Positions 47,201 through 59,443 are shown, numbered from the stretch's first letter. The stretch is DNA of 64,000 nt from Diplocarpon mali (GCA_024741835.1 JAENRP010000035.1:163626-227625), one strand, 5' to 3'. Notes: a model not told the origin generated them from the letters alone. A program made the numbers and translations.

Positions 47201-48480
47201 TTTAGGTTTCTTTATAAATAAGATAGGCGATAAAAAGGCAGTATTAGATAGTTATATAAATCCCTTCTTTAGATTATCTATAAGGTATTCCCTTATCTTC
47301 TTAAGTTTAGGCTTGCTTATTTTATATAAGTAGGCGGTTTTTATTATTAATAGTAGTCCTTTGAACTCGATCTTATAATTAATTGGCTATAATAGAGGTA
47401 GCGTATTCGTAGCGCTTTTAAAGAAGCATATAGCTAGGTTGTAGAGGAAGGGTAATAACTTGGCGTATAACTCGTAGGCCTTTTAAGGTCCTAAAGCATT
47501 ATGCTTACTAAGCGCATCGGGTTCTTCTTCTTCTATCGTATGAATTAGGGTTTAGTCTATTCCTAAGTCTAAAGGGCGAATAATAGCTTTGTATCGAGTT
47601 TAGATATAAAGGGTTCTCTTATCTCTTTTTTTAAAGAGGTAATCTAGTTCTATAAGCGTAACCGACTTGATCTTAGTATTAGTTTAATAAAGGCTAATTC
47701 TAAAGGCTAGTCTTAAGATTATCGATATATCTATACTTATTAGTTAAAGGGTATTAATATTAAGTTCTTCTCTTTATTATTTATAATTAGCTAAGCAAGT
47801 ATCGAAGTCTTATATTAGTATATCCTTAGACTTAGTTGAAGGGTCTTTAAGAGCTTTCGGCAGTCTAAGGATGCTAGTCTTATTAAGCTATCGCTAGTCT
47901 CTTTAGTCGGCGTCCTATTAATCTAATTAATAAACGTCGGGCTAATATAGCTTCTTTCTCTTGCAATCGACGATTATATCTTATTCGGCTAGCTACTTAC
48001 AACTTAAGATTATATTATATAAGCCTAAGTCGGCGGCTAAGAAGAACTATCCTTTAAAGTTGTATTTATCGATTATAATATCTATTTATATAACCTATTA
48101 AATAGCCTTGCTAGATTATTTATCAAATCCTTATAAGGGGATCGGTCTCTTAAAGTAGTAAGTTAATAGCTTTAGCTATATAGTTAAGGAGAAAAGTATC
48201 TTATGATTAATAATTCCTAAGGCGTTAGCCCTGCAGTTTATTAAAGCTATTAGGTTAGTATAGCGCCCTTTCTAATAGAGTCGGCACTAGGTTACGAATT
48301 GCTAGCCTTTAATTAGCTTAAATAGGTCGACCGATTCCTAGTGTTAGTTACGCTCTAAGAGTAATACTTAAAATCCTAAAGCGATTTGTTTCCTAATTCC
48401 TTTATATCATCTATTATCTTAATGTTATTCTCTAGTTTATCGCGGCCTTTCTCTACTAGTATAATCTTATATTATTTAAA
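44280..48480 (-). pseudogene. gypsy pol of element C, heavily RIP-degraded
   Basis: Reading leftward: RT (Y-I-N-N-I-L-I-F-S near 46,870, where Y-L-D-D is expected; the V-N-P-I-K-V-K-V-I block near 46,720), RNase H (E-T-D-Y-L-D-L-A near 46,420 and Y-K-A-L-K-Y-F near 46,230), integrase (about 45,800-44,800), the Y-N-I-F-Y-T-N-R-L-K-K block near 44,720, and a chromodomain remnant (about 44,690-44,430) ending in L-K-K-F-Y. Order and motifs identify a Ty3/gypsy chromovirus. Stops are frequent, nearly all TAG/TAA. Boundaries are approximate. Confidence 0.8.
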
Positions 48481-49124
48481 GTAATCTTAGCTATAGTGCC
48501 CTTTTTATCTATACTTATAGCAAGTATTATCGGTCTTTAGGGTTCGGTTATAAAAGGCGCGTTTATTATCTCTAAGTCTTAAAGGTCTAAGGGTAGTATT
48601 CAATTCCTTTTAAAGATAGCTTAAGGCTTATTTATAGCGTATAGGTCCTATTTATTAAAAGGTAGAGGAGGGCCGATTGGAAGTTTTAGCCTAATACTTA
48701 TTTTAGTTAGAGCATTATAATAAAAGGTAGAGTTATCGATTCTCCTTATTTATAAACCATTCGGCTAAGTCTTTAAGGTAGTCGAACTTCTAGTCGGAGA
48801 GTTGCTTTAGTAAAGACACTTTTACCTTATCTTAAAGCGCCTTATATTAGTTGTTAGTCGACTTCTTTAATTTAAAAGCTAGTCTATAGAAGTCGGCTTA
48901 AAAGGCTATAAAGGGGGTATTTCCCTATTTAAGCTTTATCTAATCATCTTTAGCTATTTATCGCTTAGTTTCTTTACTAACTCTATAGGCCTTTTATAAG
49001 ATTCGGAATAGCTATATAGCTATCTCGATTTGTCCGATAGATCCTTTTATAAGCCGATTTTAAATTAAGCTTTAAGTGTCCCTTATTATTAAACTAGTAG
49101 TATATACTAAGGCAATCGATTTAT
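48480..49124 (-). pseudogene. gag of gypsy C, C-terminal part with a zinc-knuckle remnant
   Basis: On the minus strand near 48,486-48,530 the frame reads C-Y-K-Y-R-x-K-G-H-Y-S-x-D-Y, a C-C-H-C knuckle in which the second and last Cys have become Tyr (TGC/TGT to TAC/TAT, a RIP-type change). The N-terminal part lies beyond element D at 55482-56595. Confidence 0.7.
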
Positions 49125-49416
49125 TGTGACGGATTATCACTATATATAGGTTGTACCCCGGTTCGTACCCGGTTCGGCTACAGCTTAGCGCAATCTCGGT
49201 GTAGGCTACGAACCAGGTTACCCCCGGTTGGCATCCGGCTTAGCTTCCCTTAAGCGGGTGACCCTCTTTTCTTCATATATATATTCTATGCCCTTCTACT
49301 CCTTCAGGGCTTAATAGTTATTAATTCTAAGTCATTACTAAGACGTTCTATTAGCATTGCTATATGATTTGTATACGTATCGGTGCCGAGCAGAGGTTAT
49401 ACTCCTAGTCGTCATA
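49125..49416 (+). repeat. 5' LTR of element D
   Basis: 292 bp from TGTGACGGATTATCAC to CTCCTAGTCGTCATA. Confidence 0.94.
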
Positions 49417-49559
49417 TTATTAATAACTCTTTCGCTTCGCTAGAAATAGCATTATAATATCTATTTATATCATTCCTAGTAGTCGACCAAAACCCTAATA
49501 AGTATAATAATATACTAGAAGACTTATACTAAGCTCCTGCTATAAGCTTAAAGAATGGT

Positions 49560-51050
49560 TCTCCCTATCACTCGGTCTTTAAAGACCCCTTGCTCTCCTC
49601 CCTAAGGAGGTGCCAGTATCACCCTTAGTACCTTTCCTACTAACTCCCTACTAGCCGACAACAATAGCCCTAAAGTCACTATATCACAAGCCGAACTAGA
49701 TTCCCTATAGGTACGACTCACGTCTATATTAGAAGAATATAATAGGTATAACTATAAGCTGAATTCTATGCACTAACAGTTGATCGATCGAGAAAGAGAT
49801 CTAGATAACCTTTAAAGCGCCTTTAAAGGCATCTTAAGATTAATTGAGAAAACACTTGCACTTGAACTCTAAAACACCTCCGGTTTACCTACGCATCCTT
49901 AACGCTCTATGGACTTCGACTTACCTCCTTTTGTTTCCTCTGCTGCGCGCAGTAAGCGATGCGATAATTAAGACGATCCTTCTTCTGCTTCCCCCGACCG
50001 ATATACTACCAGTTCGCCTCTAGCTTAGCAGCCAAACCTCCCCTATATCTATAATATACCGAACCTTACTTAGAAACTGTCCGATGGCCGTAATTACTAC
50101 GCTAAACACTAAGAGGCCTGCGTACTTGACAATTTAAAGCTTTACTACCCCTACTTCTGTAGGGAACGGGCCCGGCTTAACTACGTTTTAGATCAAACTA
50201 AGGGTATAGCTAGGGACTGGCTGACCCTTTAGGTACTCAATAGGGACGCCCGAATTACCGCCGAAACCCTAGTAAGTCAACTTACTAAGTTCTTAGCTGA
50301 CCTAGCGGAACGCGAAGAAGCCGAGATCGAGTTTACTACCCTTTATATAAAGGCCAACGAGTCTTTTTAAGAATTCTACCTTAAGTTCTCTCGACTGGCC
50401 GCTATAGCAGAGATCGATAATAGCGGTCGACTTTATAGCGCCCTTAGGGAGAAAATCCCGAAACGCCTCCGAACCCCCCTTATACAAAAGTGGCATAAGA
50501 CTAGGACGTTAGACGAGTGGGTTACTGCTATCTAATAAGAAGACGCTAGATAGCGCGCTAAAAGGACGCTATACAATCAGATATAATACAAAGACAAATC
50601 GGGTACTAAGGCTAAGCCTAATCTTAGCAAGCCTACCTAACGAGGAGATAATGACAAATCAAATCCCTTGCTAAGAAACTTTTCCGAAACGTATCTGAAC
50701 CGACCCTGGCATAGCACCCTTGCCCCTGGCTTCGCCAAGTCCGGAACTCCCTCTTTTCTTCCGCGCCAGACCGACACCCCTAGCGCTCTCCCTCCAACTG
50801 ATTGAAAAAATCAGTTTAACAAACGGCCGAAATCCCCCTCTATTACTCCTAGGTATTATAGCTCTCGCGTTAATAAGCTAGAGTATGATAGCCAAGGATA
50901 GAGTAGCGATAAAGAGGAGGACCCTAAGGCCAAATAAGATAATAGTAGCGCTCCCCTTTCCCTTCTGACTCCTAAGGGAAACGCCTCTGCTTAAGTAAAG
51001 CCTCCTTCTTAGGCGCACTTTGTGATATGCAATACCTCGATTTAAGAAAC
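49560..51050 (+). pseudogene. gag of gypsy D
   Basis: The frame (codons starting at positions equal to 1 modulo 3) can be followed from about 49,560. A coiled-coil-like N-terminal part (Y-N-R-Y-N-Y-K-L-N-S-M-H) is followed by a capsid-like region with Y-Y-P-Y-F-C-R-E-R-A-R-L-N-Y-V and F-Y-L-K-F-S-R-L-A-A, typical of retrotransposon gag. I see no C-C-H-C knuckle before its end near 51,045. Several Gln and Trp codons are TAG/TAA. The true start codon was not fixed. Confidence 0.75.
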
Positions 51051-54000
51051 CTCCTTAGTAGCGATTCGATAATAAAACGGATCCTACTTTTAAAGAATGG
51101 TATTTCTTATAAGGTATCAGCATTAATCGATACAAGCGCTAATAGGTATACTTTAATTAATTCAGCGTTACTTAAATCTTTATCTTCTTTCCTTAAACTA
51201 TTAATTTGCATACTCCCTATACCCTTCCCAGTTAAGGGATATAATAGTTCTCAGGGTAGTACTATCACTTATTATATACTACTTAATCTATATATCAACT
51301 AGCAAATTCAATCTTTTACTCCCTTTCTTATTACTAACCTTAGCAACTATAGAGTGATTTTAAGAAGAGCATAGCTTAAGGAGTATAAAGTTTCTATTAA
51401 TTATACTTCTCGCAAGCTGACCTAGCCCGATTCCTATCCCCCTACCGTCTCTTTTGTAAGGAATATCGAAATCACTAATACTAAATAGTAAAACTTAGAT
51501 CAATACTACTAGCGAAATGCAACTCAATATGATATAGTACTAGAACGGTCCCTTTCTGACTATAAAGCTCAATGCTAGGAAACCCTCTCCCAACTCCCTC
51601 CTAAATCACCTCCTATTCCAATTAAACACTCTTTTACCAATTCCACCCCGACTCTACTCCGAGTCGAGGGTGATACCTTTTTCAAGGACCACTCCTGCAA
51701 TATATTAATTATAAAGCAAGAGCTTAACGCAACTGAGCCTAACTCGGCTCCCTCCGTTTCGACCCTAAAACGCACTTGCAAGTAGATAGCGAAGTGCAAA
51801 ATTCCCCTTTCTTCTTTGAATATATACGCAATTTCAGCCTATGCTTTTCGTATAATAGCTAGGAATCAGCGAGGCGCGGAGCTCTTTAGTACCTCGTTTT
51901 ATAAAATTAATCGATTGATTTAAGACAACTAAGAATATCAGGCCTAATAACGCGAAACCGATTCCCTCCTGAACCGATACCGTAATAGAGAAGTTTCGAT
52001 AGCTGTTCTGACTGCTTCCCTTAAACCAACCGAGAAACCGATTCCAGCCGCCTACAAGGAGTACCGATATATATTCTTGAAAGCCGCTTCTGATATGCTA
52101 CCGCCCTATCGACCCTATAATCACAAAATCGAGCTTATAGCCAAAGGTGCCTAGAAGGCCCTCCGATACTCCCCCCTATATAAAATATCTATACTTAAGC
52201 TAGAAATAGTAAAGGTGTACCTTATTAACAACCTTAATAAAGGATTTATCAAGGCCTCCTCTGCCTCCTATGCTACGCTGGTACTATTTATAAAAAAGGC
52301 CGATAGCTCCCTTCGATTCTATATTGACTACTATATGCTTAATAACCTTACTTGTAAAGATCGATACCCCTTACCCCTAATCGACAAGACCTTAGCTCAA
52401 TTAGCCGGCGCCTAGATTTTTACAAAGCTCGACATATAGCAGGCTTTTCATCGAATCCGAATAGACCCCGAATCTAAAGAGCTTACCACTTTCAGAACTT
52501 GGTATGGCGCGTATAAGTGCAAGGTGCTTCCTTTTGGCCTTACTAATGGCCTTACTACCTATTAGAGGTATATAAACGACGTCCTTTTTAATTACCTTAA
52601 CGATTTTTATATAGCCTACTTAAACAACATCCTTATTTACTCCACCAACCGACTCGACCACAAATCGCATATGAAATAGGTTCTTTAGCGATTATCGGAT
52701 GCAGGACTATAGGCCGACCTAAAGAAGTATGAATTTAATATTATAGAGACTAAGTACCTTAGCTTTATAATTACTATTAAAGGCGTTCGGGTTAACCCTA
52801 ATAAGGTAGCGGTAGTAAAGAATTGGACCTACCCCTCTACTATAAAAGGTATTCAGTCATTCCTTGGTTTTTGCAACTTTTATTATCGTTTTATTCAAGA
52901 CTATAGTCTTATTGCCGCCCTATTAGTGCACTTTACTAAGAATAACGTTCCTTTCCGATTCACCCCCGAATGCGAGCAAAGCTTCCTACAGCTGCGAGAA
53001 GCTCTTACGCATGCCCTAATCCTCTAGCACTATAGGCAAGACCTCCCTTGTATGCTAGAAACCGACGCCTCCGACAGTATAGTCGCCTCTGTATTATCGC
53101 AGCGATATAGGTCCGAATGGCTCCTAATTGCCTACTATAGTAAAACCATAGCACCGGCCGAGCTGAACTACGCCGTATACGATAAGGAGATGCTAGCTAT
53201 TATTCGATCATTTGGCCATTTCAGAGCCGAGCTCGCAGGAGCTCCCCACCGAATCATAGTATATACAGACTATAAAGCACTCGAGTACTTCATAATTATA
53301 AAAAACCTCAGTTCTCGACAGGCCCGCTAGGCCGAGCTTCTCTCCGAATACGACTTTACGATTACCTACCGACCCAGCTCCGAAAACCCTCTCGCCGACG
53401 CCTTGACTCGCCGCGTCGACGAGTTAGAGGATCAGAATATAATAAAACGCAATAACCGCCTTACAATATTATTACGCCAGGATCAGATAGACCCCCGAAT
53501 CCTCTCCGAACAGCTTTGCAAACAGACTATAGCTAAGAACCTAATCTCTATTAAAGAAGTTTCGGCTTTCTCCCTTGCTTTCTATATTATTAACTAAGTA
53601 CTAGCCGCTAATCGATAACACAGGCCTTACTAGGTCCATCGCCAAGCAGCCCTTTAGAATGGGTCCGATATAGCCCCGACTAAGACTAACCCCTGGACAA
53701 TAGAAGGAGATTTACTTCTCTTCTAAAGTAAGCTAGTAGTACCTAATGTAGACCACCTCCGTACGCTACTTATACAAGAGGTTTATAATCAAATTGCTAC
53801 TGCGCATCTAAGCGCGCGCAAAACCTACTAGCTTCTCTCCTTATAGTACCACTGGCCGAACCTACGCCAATACGTATCTTAATACTATGAAAACTGCCAT
53901 ACCTACAGACGAAGCAAAGTTCCCTATAATAAGAAACCTAGTCTGCTCCAACCCCTCCTAGTACTAAGCCGACCTTAGGAGCATATAACTATAAATTATA

Positions 54001-55184
54001 TAAGTTTTAATAAAGACAAGCATAGCTATAATAACGTTCTCATAATTATCGATCGGTTCAGTAAGTAGGCGATCTTAATACCCTGCCGAAAGACCACCGA
54101 TTCACGCCAGCTAGCCTAACTCTATATTTACTATATATATCGCTACTTTAGTCTCCCTTTAACAATTACCTCAGACCGGGGCCCTTAATTCATCTCAAGC
54201 TTCTAGAAAGCTTTTACCTCTATTTTAAGTACAAAACTGACCCTTAGTTCAGCCCACCACCTTTAAACCAACGGCCAAACCGAAAACTATAATCAGTACC
54301 TTACGCAACGCCTCCGCCCCTTTATTAGCTACTATTAAGACAATTGGAGCGAATTCTTACCTATAATGGATTTCGCCTAGCTAACTCTCTCCTATAACTC
54401 CCTCGGTAGCTTATCGCCATTTAAAGTAGTGCATAGGTATGCTCTACGTACTAATTAGGACTAGAAGCTTGATATACCTAATTTAGAGTCACCTTCTTAG
54501 AAACTTAATCGATAAGACGCCCTTAAGTACTCCGCAAGATATTATAGAACTTAGACCCTTGCTAAATCTTATATCCTTAAGGCCTAGAAACGTATGCGAA
54601 ACGCCACCAATACCTCTCGCCGCCCTGCTACTTTCGAAGTCGGCGATCAAGTATACTTAAATATGCGTCCCTACCCTATAGACAGGCCTTCTAAAAAGCT
54701 CAGCTTCCCTAGAGCTAGCCCATTTGAGATAGTAGAGAAAGTATTTGGTTTATACCGACTAAAGCTACCCAACTCTATAAAGGTATATAATATCTTCCAC
54801 CTGAGTCGCTTCCGAAGGGACCCCAGTACCCCTTTAGATGGTCAAGTGAATGAACCCCCTTCTGCTATCAATATTATAAAAGAATAAGAATACAAAGTAG
54901 AGACCCTACTTGCTATACGAAAGCAAGCCGGTACACTTACGTACCGCGCCTCGTAGGTTGGCCGCGATATTAATTTAGAATAGTACCTAGCCTCTAATTT
55001 TATATATGCGCCTTTTAAGCTTCGCGAATTTCATTTGGAAAATCCAGACCTCCTAGGCCTGCCCGCAAGGCTTCCTAATTAAATATAGGCCTATACTGAT
55101 GGTATAGATAATTATAATGAAATAGGTAACGATAAACCTATAGTTGGACGCTTGAGGACGAGCTTTTTTCAAGAGGGGAGGTAA
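50991..55184 (+). pseudogene. pol of gypsy D, one frame with RIP-type stops
   Basis: Pol lies in the -1 frame relative to gag and overlaps it by about 50 bp. One frame reaches from 50,991 to TAA at 55182-55184, the last codon before the LTR. Protease: A-L-I-D-T-S-A-N-R-Y near 51,120. RT: L-P-F-G-L-T-N-G near 52,530 and Y-L-N-N at 52617-52628 where Y-L-D-D is expected. RNase H: E-T-D-A-S-D near 53,060 and Y-T-D-Y-K-A-L-E-Y. Integrase: 53,700-54,400. The stop-free 54594-54884 segment holds the post-integrase block (G-D-Q-V-Y-L-N and Y-N-I-F-H-L-S-R). A chromodomain remnant (E-Y-K-V-E-T-L...L-R-E-F-H) ends near 55,070, and the C-terminal tail reads L-R-T-S-F-F-Q-E-G-R. The RT change and the stops make it inactive. 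Confidence 0.88.
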
Positions 55185-55476
55185 TATAACAGATTATCAC
55201 TATATATAGGTTGTACCCTAGTTCATACCCAGTTCGGCTACAGCTTAGCGCAATCTTAGTGTAAGCTATAAACCGGGTTACCCCCGGTTGGCATCCGGCT
55301 CAGCTTCCCCTAAGCAGGTGACCCTCTTTTCTTTATATATATATTCTATGCCCTTCCACTCCTTTAAGGCTTAGTAGTTATTAATTCTAAGTTATTACTA
55401 AAACGTTCTATTAGCATTACTATATGATTCGTATACGTATCGGTGCCGAGCAGAGGTTACACTCCCAGTCGTCACA
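55185..55476 (+). repeat. 3' LTR of element D
   Basis: 292 bp from TATAACAGATTATCAC (ancestral TGTGACGG) to CCCAGTCGTCACA. Confidence 0.94.
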
Positions 55477-55481
55477 TTTAT

Positions 55482-56595
55482 TAAGAAACTCTATATAATT
55501 AACCTTTATCTTCTACTATATATTAAAGATCTAGTCCTTAACCTTTATATCCCCTTTACTTAAGAAAGGGTTTAGATCTTTAATCTTTATTAAGCGGACC
55601 TAGCAATTAGGTTTAAAGGTTCAACTCTATCCTCCGAAGTTAAGGGTATTAGAGTAGGGTTCCCTTTCGATAGGCTATTTAAGCTAAGCGGTAGGAGGAT
55701 CTTTATAAGAATTTTCAAAGAGAGGTCGGCTTTATAAAGTAAGGGTAGCTGGCTAGCTAATTAAGTTTATATATTATTGCTCTTTTACTAAGTTCTTCTA
55801 ATACGCGCTAGTCTCTTAAGTCGTTTTAAGCTCTTCTTATAGCTATATAGTTATAGGTATAGTCGCTTCTTCTATCTTTTAAATATAATTATAAAAACTC
55901 TAAACTACTAAATCTTATTATTTAATATATTAGTAATAGTATTCTATTAGGCGTTCCTTTACTGCTAGTCGATCCTTATATATAGTAGATCTCTTGCCTG
56001 CCTTAATTTAGAACCTTAGTAATATAAAGAAGTCGTCTCTCTTAGCCTTTATATTAGTATAAGAGATAGGTCGGATTAAAGCTTCTTATTTAAAAGAGGT
56101 TAATATATCTTCTATATTATATAAAGTTTGTTTTAAAGAAGGGGCTAATCGAGGCTTGCTAATAGAGTCGGCTAGTATAAGAGATTCGTCTTCTGTAGGG
56201 TTTTAAAAGGTATCCTCTCTAATTAAGAGGTTGCTTAACTTAAGAGGTACTGGCATTATTATCTTAAGGTTGATTCTCTTAAAGTAAAAGGTCCTTATAT
56301 AACGTTTTCGTCCTATTAAAGGCTATAGTTAGGAAATGCCTTAACTTATAGATTTTACAATTTCTTTTAAAGTTAGCTAAAAGCTATTAACTATTAATAG
56401 TTGTTTTAGCTAAGTCTATTAGCTCTTCTTTCGATTCTTAAGTTTAGGAAAGGACCGAACGTTAAGGCCGTTCTTTAAGTTGCTTCTGCGTATTATAGGA
56501 ATCAGTTGGAAGAAGGGTCTCTAAGGGGGTACTAGTCCTTTGCTAAGTATATTATATCGCCTTATAAGACTAAAGGGGATATAAGCTTTGAATTA
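55482..56595 (-). pseudogene. 5' internal part and gag N-terminus of gypsy C
   Basis: This piece lies between the right LTR of C and the D insertion. On the minus strand it is gag-like by position and joins the knuckle-bearing part at 49124 after removal of D. It is so heavily mutated that I recognise no conserved motif and cannot place the start codon. Confidence 0.55.
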
Positions 56596-56899
56596 TATAA
56601 TAGTAGAAGCAAGGTATAAGTTGATAAAGTTACTGAGATTAAGGCTGCCAAATCGTATAGAATTCAAAGCTAAGAAGTGTATATAAAGTAGGAAGCCTTC
56701 CTTCTAATATGCTCTCCTTAGCTTATAACTCTTAGAAGTCGATTTCTATTAATAAGTCATATTCTGTCTACTAAAGGAAAGGTATAGTAAAGGTGCGGCG
56801 TATCTATTGCATTAGTCTATTTTGCCTCTGTTTGTACTACTATCTGCTCTGACAGTTCTCGTACTTCTGTCACGACTATGTTACAACCGTGCCGTGACA
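56596..56899 (-). repeat. 5' LTR of element C
   Basis: 304 bp on the plus strand from TATAATAGTAGAAGC (ancestral TGTGACGGCGG) to AACCGTGCCGTGACA. The shared TAGAATTCAAAGCTAAG aligns it with 14722-15025. Confidence 0.92.
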
Positions 56900-59443
56900 T
56901 AAGCGGTAAGACTCTATATAAGGTCTTTTGAGATAATATTAAGCTTAATAAGCCTTATACTCCCTTAATTAAGTATCTTCGAGTACTAGGCTATTGCATC
57001 TATATGCTAATCGAGAAAGAAAAGCGAACTTAAAGTAATAAACTCACTCTAAGAGCAAAGGTAGGTACTCTTATCAGATTTAATAGTAGAAGTATTTATT
57101 AGATCTATATACTATTGCAAATAGGGGAGAAGATTATTCGATCTTCTTATATTCGATTCGATAAAGACGGCCTAATTACAGAGCCGCAATTAAGGGGTGA
57201 TTTCACTCCTGGGCTAGGCCCGCGAGTCACTTCTTAAAACAATATTTTCACTCCTAGGCCGGGACCGCAAGTCAATTCTGACTCTTACGATAATTCTACT
57301 CCTAGGCTGGGACCGCGAGTCAATACTGACTCTTATAATGATTTCACTCCTAGGCCGGGACTAAGAGTCAATTCTGATTTAGGAAAAGCTGAGCTTCCAA
57401 CTTTAAAAAAGAGAAGAAGACCTCTTAGTTTAAAGAATAAGGCTTACCCTTAGCCTTTTGAAAAGAGAGCTACTCGCTTAACTTATGCTTTTAGATTCAA
57501 AGCTAATAACTTTAATAATAAGGAAGCCTATTTAAGCGCCTTTTATATAGCCTTATTCGACTCTCTATACCTAAATGATTCGAAAATAGTCGAATAAGCC
57601 CTCTCTTACGCTAATGCTAATAAATGGCGATCTGCGATCAACTTTAAGTATAATTCCCTCGCTTATAAGGATATATAGGTAGTAGTGAAATGCTTAAAAC
57701 TCTTTAAAGATAATAGAGTACTTAGATTAAGACTTATCTTTAAAACTAAAAGAGATTAAAATAGGGAAATCTTTTAATAAAAGGTCAAATTCGTTATATA
57801 AGACTATATATAATAATAAGGTTAAGATTATAACTAGACTTTTGCTAAAGTATACAAATCTATAGTTTAGAAGATCGCAATTGCGCTTATAGCGCTATAC
57901 AACTTTAAGCTAAATTAGTTCGATATTAAAATAGCTTTCCTTAATTTAAAAGCTAACTTTAATATTTATATCAAGTTACCTCTTAAATATACTTAAGATA
58001 AGGTCGTTCTTTTATTATAAAACTACTATCTTAAGCTTCTTAAGGCCTTATATAGTTTAAAGTAATCTCTATAACTATAGTAAGAAAAGCTACAGTCTAA
58101 GCTGCAAAAGCTCGACTTTCAACCTTTCGATACTAATAATTATATATATATTAACCGCGCCTTTTGGATTCTTATTATTACTTATATTAATAACTTCCTT
58201 ATAGTAGTAAAGAAGGGTAATATATATAATAAGTTTAAAAGAGATCTTTGCAACCTCTTTAAGATTATAGGTAGCGAATCGGCTAACTACTTCTTAAGAG
58301 TATATATAGTTAGAGATCGATAAAATAAAACGATCTCGCTTTATTAAAACGCCTATATTAATAAGGTTCTTAAACATTTTCATATAATTAATTGCAAAAG
58401 CGTACCTACGCCTTTTACTAATAGCTATAAAGTTTATATAGTCAAATTTAAAGGCTAAGCTACTCTATAAGAAGTGAAGCTATATTAGGAGATCTACGGT
58501 TTATTATAGTACCTTGCGCACTATATATATTAGAATATACTATACTACTGCTCTATTCTTAGCAAATTCCTTACTAACCCTTTACTATAATATATAGTAG
58601 CTTTAAAACGAGTTTTATAATACTTATAAGGAACGCGATTCTATTATACTACCTTTAAAAGCAAAATAGCTGACCTAAAGCTTTAGAAATTATATAGCTA
58701 CTGCGATTTTAATTAAGTAGGTAATAGAGGAAGTAAAGCCTCCTATTCTAGGGCCGTCTTCTTCCTTAATAATAGCGTAATTACCGCCTCCTTTAAGCGA
58801 TAGACTATTATTGCTCTCTTATCTATAGAAGTAAAATATATCGCTATATGCAAATTCGTATAAAAGGCCTCTTAAATATGCTAAGTACTTAAGGAAATAG
58901 GCTACGCTAGCGACGATACTACTAAAGTCGAGATAATCTATAATAACTAAAGAGCCCTTTATCTTATTAAAAACCCCGAATATCATTAGAGAACAAAGCA
59001 TATTAATATCAAGTTCTATTATATTCGGCAAGAGCTTTAGAAAGGCTATTTAGACCTCTAGTATACAAATACCAAAGACAACGCTACTAATAGACTTAAT
59101 AAGAGCTTAAATAGCTCTAACTACGCCGCCTTTATCAAATTGTTAAATATAAAGGTTCTGCACCTCAATTAAAGGGTGATTTTTTTTATACCTCTATTAT
59201 AGGGTGATTTTTTTTACACTTCCATTAAGGGGTGATTTTTTTTACTCCTAGGCCAGGCCCGCGAGTTGATTTTGACTTACTAAGGGGTGGATTTCCTACT
59301 CTAGAGTAGAGCGCGCTAGCGAACTCTACTCTATTTCCTATATCTGCAGGTTGATTTTTCATACGAAACTGTAGATTATAACAAAAGTTATAATATCATA
59401 TGTATTACTAGCAAGTACCTTTAAAGGTCTTCCTAAAGGGGTG

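Larger units (their letters stand above)
49125..55476 (+). mobile_element. element D: Ty3/gypsy chromovirus, full length
   Basis: Two 292-bp LTRs (49125-49416 and 55185-55476) with a perfect TSD TTTAT (49120-49124 and 55477-55481), inserted in gag of gypsy C in the opposite direction. The element is 6,352 bp, carries no insertion, and is among the least AT-rich elements of the block. It has gag, then protease, RT, RNase H, integrase and chromodomain in one pol frame. The polypurine AAGAGGGGAGGTAA (55171-55184) abuts the 3' LTR. Confidence 0.94.
14722..56899 (-). mobile_element. element C: Ty3/gypsy LTR retrotransposon, interrupted by F1 and D
   Basis: Two 304-bp LTRs (14722-15025 and 56596-56899) are flanked by a perfect TSD TAAGC (14717-14721 and 56900-56904) inside the integrase of A. 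Coding sequence runs leftward, so the right LTR is the 5' one. The internal DNA lies in three pieces: 55482-56595, 43295-49124 and 15026-15541. Together they make about 7.46 kb, some 1.7 kb more than gypsy D; the excess is mostly an extra reading frame after pol. In the 3' LTR copy at left the polypurine AAGGGGGGAGTGA abuts the LTR on the minus strand. Chromovirus-like by its C-terminal chromodomain remnant. Heavily RIP-mutated. Confidence 0.9.
11796..59172 (+). pseudogene. copia gag-pol of element A, interrupted and RIP-degraded
   Basis: Compared with sister B, the start codon at 11796 reads ATA instead of ATG and the stop is TAA at 59170. Removing element H with one TSD copy and element C with one TSD copy leaves 4,680 nt, exactly 1,560 codons, so no net frameshift has accumulated. 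The left part (to 14721) holds gag, a degraded zinc knuckle, protease and the start of integrase. The right part (from 56905) holds the integrase end, a linker with four copies of a T-P-R-P-G-P-R-V-N-like motif, and the copia RT and RNase H. Stops are mostly TAG/TAA where B or other copies have Trp or Gln. The RT Y-x-D-D box reads Y-I-N-N. It cannot encode a working product. Confidence 0.88.

Noticed and set aside
50824..50880. Possible copy of the GC-rich motif in gypsy D (T-P-R...S-R-V-N)
   Set aside because: Only the outer parts match and the central G-G-C-C core is missing; probably coincidence.
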